64,000 nt of DNA from Pezicula radicicola (Eukaryota > Ascomycota > Leotiomycetes > Helotiales > Dermateaceae), in assembly GCA_003008705.1 (NCBI GenBank), contig PDUO01000017.1, forward strand, positions 313,827 to 377,826, in the 5' to 3' direction. Each line of letters begins with the position of its first letter. The stretch's first letter is position 1. Made by a program: the position numbers and the translations under genes. The notes under the pieces are model-generated. The model was not told where the DNA came from, made no database searches, and worked only from the letters and a program-made list of their open reading frames with translations. Positions 60,403 through 64,000 of the stretch are shown piece by piece.

Positions 60403-61281
60403 CGCGGAGACGTGGAGTAAAGAGTTGAGAAGATCCGGAGCTTCCTGATGGTATTGAGGATTCCTCGATTTTGCAAGTGCAAAACTGCCAAGACTCGGGG
60501 CTCGCTGGTGGCGTTTATCTACGTGGGAGCGCAATCATGGGAAATCGACAGGGAGACGATGCTCTTCTGGCTGTTCCAAGGTGCTCTGGATGATGAGAGC
60601 GGTTGGTAGGAAGGCAGCGCCGTTGAGAATGAGTTATCCAGCTGTATCCGAAGTACGAAGTGTCGTCGCGACAAGTCAGTGGTTGAATTTCTTGGCTCGC
60701 AAATCACACCCGCTACGTCAGCCGGGCACAATTTCCCAGGGGAGGTTAATGGGGCACGCCAGGGCAGGGTAAGCTTGTGAAAGTCGCGTGGACCCAGCAG
60801 AGCCTCTTATTTGACAGAATACCGGTAACACAGGCAGCACATAGGAGACAAAGATATTTAGATTCCTCGCATTTGGAGGGCGGGAATTCACGTCATAGGT
60901 AGCAAAGTGCAGCTGCATCGAGACAAGCTTATGCGGAAGAGAGTTCAACAGTGCAGCCTCGAACTTGGCTATACTTGGTCCCTCTTACTCTCCACGAATC
61001 CACGTGAAGAATGAAACCAAAAAAAAAAGAAAAGAAAAAAGCCCCAAAAACGGTTGAATTTCGAGTTAGGAACTTTTATTCCCCCGTGCTCCGGCGGTCT
61101 CAGCCGGCAGAATGAACGCGTTGTGGTATTTGCATTTGTTGTATTTTGCATTTGCAGCCTCACGCGAATGGGAGATGGATCCGCTCGATAAAACAATACA
61201 TGTACCCCTACCCCCCCTACCCTCCATACACCCCTCATACACCCCTCCACCAGCTCCACCCTTCAATGACGGCTCCATGGG
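60403..61281. promoter_or_regulatory. Divergent promoter region, CDS1 / uvsD
   Basis: About 880 bp between the two start codons, GC-balanced, with an A-rich tract at 61017-61041 and a candidate cell-cycle box at 61116. It must carry both promoters. Short open frames within it have no motifs. Confidence 0.6.
61116..61121. promoter_or_regulatory. Candidate MluI cell-cycle box (ACGCGT in AACGCGTT)
   Basis: Perfect palindrome AACGCGTT at 61115-61122, 161 bp upstream of the uvsD ATG. ACGCGT is the MBF site that drives S-phase and DNA-damage genes in fungi, which suits a checkpoint gene. The sirtuin gene has the same hexamer at a similar distance. Confidence 0.4.
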
Positions 61282-63739
61282 ATGGCTGGTCAAGACGGAG
61301 AAGATTACTTCTCTGATGATGACCTCGATCTCTTACCCAACGACGCCCTAGACGAACTCGAGCAGCATGCTATACAGTTCACCCAGGCTCAAGTCAAGAC
61401 TGAGCCGTCTTCAGACTACGGCGATGACTTCGATGATGAAGATCTCGATGATACTGTGGTAATTGATGAGGCGCGAAGTGGCCCTGCCGCGATACCTATC
61501 CTCCAGCGCAATCCTCCAGGTCAGACGACCCAGCAGGAAGAGTTTCGCCAGCAAAGACATGGAACCATTACATCGCTGGCAAGCAGTAGATCGCAATACA
61601 GTGCCCCGTCTCCCAGCTATGGCGTGCAGTCTACATTAGCTACTCGGCAGCAGCAGCAAGCTCCTCCACCCCCTTTGTTCAACCAGCCAAACCCCCGACA
61701 GTCAACTGCTCTTCATGAGTCTATCGTAGCCCAACAGGGCAGTCTCAGTGCTGATGGAGCAGATAGTGAAAAGGTGGATAGCTTGCAGAAGCAGATTGAA
61801 GAGGTATGGATTGATCAAATACCTACCTATTTGCGCGGACTGACCAAGTCTTAGCTTCTCAAAGAGCGAAATGCTCTTAAACAAGACCTCAATGCGAAAG
61901 CGGGCGAAATTGCCATTGTGCGAAGTAAACAAGAGAAAACGGCCAAGGAATATGAGCGAGAGCTAAATGCTATAAAGAAGTTGCATACAGACCAGCTAGC
62001 AAAACAACAGAAGGCAATTGAGGCTGCTAGGATTGCAGAGAAGAGCGCCGTGACGGAACGGGACTTTATCAGACAAGACCTGGTTGAAGAATCAGGTAGG
62101 GTGCGGAGATTGAATAGAGCAAGGGAAGCTGAAAAGTCTGGAGGCGCTGGAAATGTAACGACACCAAAGAAGAAGAAGCTCCCCCACAGGGATGGATTTG
62201 ACGATGAAGAGCTGGAGGTACCTTCGCCATCCAAAGTCTCTCCATCCAAATTTCAGAAGCGTCTCACGGACTCTCCCTCAAAACTAGCAGGGAAACGTAA
62301 ACGAAAGCCTGCCGATAGTCCAGCTGGAGCGTTGGAGGTTATGCAGATCGATGAGCCTGCCATTAAAGATCCTACCCAGCAGAAGTTCCCTATGCTCGAC
62401 GAGGCCATGCTTGAAAGAATGGGTATACAAGACGACCGACTTGATGTAAGACTCCTTCTGAATTATCGTGGGTGGTCAATGCTGACACCAAAAGTTCCTT
62501 GGGACCATGATCGATCATCGACCCAAGAAGAATCACATCAGGACACTGGAGGAATTAAGCAAGCACGCTCTGCCTTCCACCCCTAATGAGTCTCTTTCCT
62601 CGGCCATATTTGGCAGGATACCAACGATGAGCATGAAGCGATCCCCAGCAGATCTTCCGATTGACTTCTGTGAACTCTTGATATCGCTATGGTCTAGCTG
62701 TATGGCTGAGAAATATGTAGGCATCCTAGCCCTCTTGGGATGTATTAACTAATAATCCTTAGCTAAAACCAGTATACCTCTTTGTTGATATGTTAACAAC
62801 AGCGTTGGAACTGAAAACACTTTCGGTTGCTCCTCATATTATTGACACTCTTGTCCCGCTTGCTCAACAGACTGCAGATCTCGTTGCAATTCCCCGATTC
62901 AATACCAAACCGCCAGACCCTTTCGACAAAGACATCGATGTATCTGCTTGCCTATCTCTACTACATCTTGCCGCACTTGGTTGTATGGGTGAGACTCAGC
63001 ACATTGCTCGGTTTTGGAAGCTGATGCGCTGGGACTTCGTTCTTCTGATCCTCAGTATAAATCAACCAACCGGAGATTTTGAAGCTATGCTAAAAATTTT
63101 GTCTACAAGCGTGCTCAAAGGAAGCTTTGGGACTATAGCTGCTGACGAAATTACCCAAAATGAGCACGTGGGTTACATCATCGATCGACTGACATGGCCG
63201 CTCTTCGAAACCCCTTGCCTCCCTAGAAGCACGCAGAAAGTTGATGCATGGTCCCTTCTCAAATTTCGTCTACAAATACTGCACCTAATGGTTGGAATGA
63301 CTCGGTCGCCATATTCAGGATTGGCTTTGGCTCAGCACCAGAACGCCATTGCCAGAATTGTGAGTCTGATGAGCGACGAATTGGATTCTTTATACGATTA
63401 TAAGTCATGTCATGAAGAAAGGTACTTTCCCCTCCACAAAAATTTCAGTGTAGTACTAACATCCACAGTGCACAATTGATCAGTCTTGCCACCCGACTTC
63501 TATACCACCTCACTACGAAATACGAACAAGCAATAAATATGCAAAAGAAACTTGCTGCTATCAACGGTGGCTTCCAGAAATACCTCATCTGCCTCGCACG
63601 CCTTAATTTTTCAGAGGAAGATCTAGTACTCGAATCGGGTATTGATCCTGATGTAGCCCAGTTTGCGCTGGAAATGCTAGAGCTCGCTGTTACTCCGGAT
63701 GAAGGAGAGACTATTCATGCGGCATTTTCGAGCCAATGA
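61282..63739 (+). CDS. uvsD: ATRIP/Rad26-type DNA-damage checkpoint protein
   Basis: Exons 61282-61803, 61855-62445, 62495-62716, 62763-63421 and 63469-63739 (introns 51, 49, 46 and 47 bp) give 754 aa. The N-terminus is acidic (DGEDYFSDDDLDLLPNDALDELEQHAIQ), the RPA-binding style of ATRIP-family proteins. Residues 160-280 form a long charged coiled coil (SEKVDSLQKQIEE|LLKERNALKQDL...), followed by basic KKKK and KRKRK stretches (nuclear signals), then DEAMLERMGIQDDRLD|FLGTMI and helical C-terminal sequence (TLEELSKHALPSTPNES, VYLFVDMLTTALELKT). This order matches Aspergillus UvsD, S. pombe Rad26 and yeast Ddc2. The protein recruits the ATR-type kinase to RPA-coated single-stranded DNA. The frame holds through all four introns. 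Intact. Confidence 0.88.
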
Positions 63740-64000
63740 GGCATCAGTGAGTTGAATATGTACTATATTGTATACATTGGGTTATACAGGGATTTGGCGT
63801 CTGGTTGCATGTGGAAAAAGCGCATATCATGGCATGGTATTTGGAGCGGGTTCATCATACTTCTATAAATTTACTTTTTCGATAATTCGTTCTTATGGCA
63901 TTAAGTACCTACCGACCGCTGTTCTTGCAATCTCCTTTGGCAGCTGACTTGAATGTTTGGAAGGTACTTAGAGGTTTGTGAATTCTCCTTCGCTACACCT
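63740..64000. other. Intergenic to window end
   Basis: 3' side of uvsD; no frame or motif recognised. Confidence 0.5.

Overview
The window reads as a filamentous ascomycete (Pezizomycotina; a leotiomycete is my guess, not shown by the sequence). Protein genes carry many 46-103 bp introns with GTRNGT donors and CTRAC-type branch points. Fungal-only families are present: DUF3632, a HET-like domain, a fungal-specific C2H2/Zn-cluster-type regulator and an NLR-like NTPase. Long AT-rich tracts full of stops look like repeat-induced point mutation (RIP). Splice structures were built by eye; every multi-exon model keeps its frame and recovers expected family motifs across junctions.

Layout. 0-20 kb: a cut-off secreted T1/F1-type ribonuclease, a DUF3632 protein, a secreted protein with HET-domain motifs, an unknown three-exon gene, a RIP-ruined pogo/Fot1-type transposon with perfect 27 bp terminal repeats (11346-12677), and a very large Hst3/Hst4-type sirtuin. 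20-24 kb: a small secreted protein and an AT-rich desert. 24-52 kb: a metabolic cluster without a PKS/NRPS backbone. Intact members are an MFS transporter, an FAD aromatic hydroxylase, two P450s, a vanillyl-alcohol-oxidase-type flavoenzyme, an SDR and a C2H2 + fungal-TF-domain regulator. An alpha/beta hydrolase in it has lost its catalytic serine. Interleaved are at least five broken genes: a beta-hydroxyacid dehydrogenase, a DHDPS-like aldolase, a LEU2-like isopropylmalate dehydrogenase, a type-B carboxylesterase and an ACS-type transporter. Three copies of one short TA-inserted inverted-repeat element also lie here, one nested in a different element. Two inverted copies of another repeat (26.8 and 52.0 kb) bracket the region.

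53.6-56.3 kb holds an NLR-like NACHT protein whose N-terminus carries a HET-s-like amyloid motif. 58.7-63.7 kb is a conserved housekeeping pair transcribed divergently: CDP-diacylglycerol synthase and the ATRIP/UvsD checkpoint protein.

How the genes may work together (inference): the 24-52 kb genes fit import and oxidation of a phenolic compound (VAO-type oxidase, FAD hydroxylase, P450s, SDR) under a local regulator, in a pathway now decaying. The secreted HET-like protein and the amyloid-tagged NLR are the most unusual single genes. There is a 120 bp assembly gap at 41637-41756 and one ambiguous base at 30723. No tRNA, rRNA or CRISPR was recognised.
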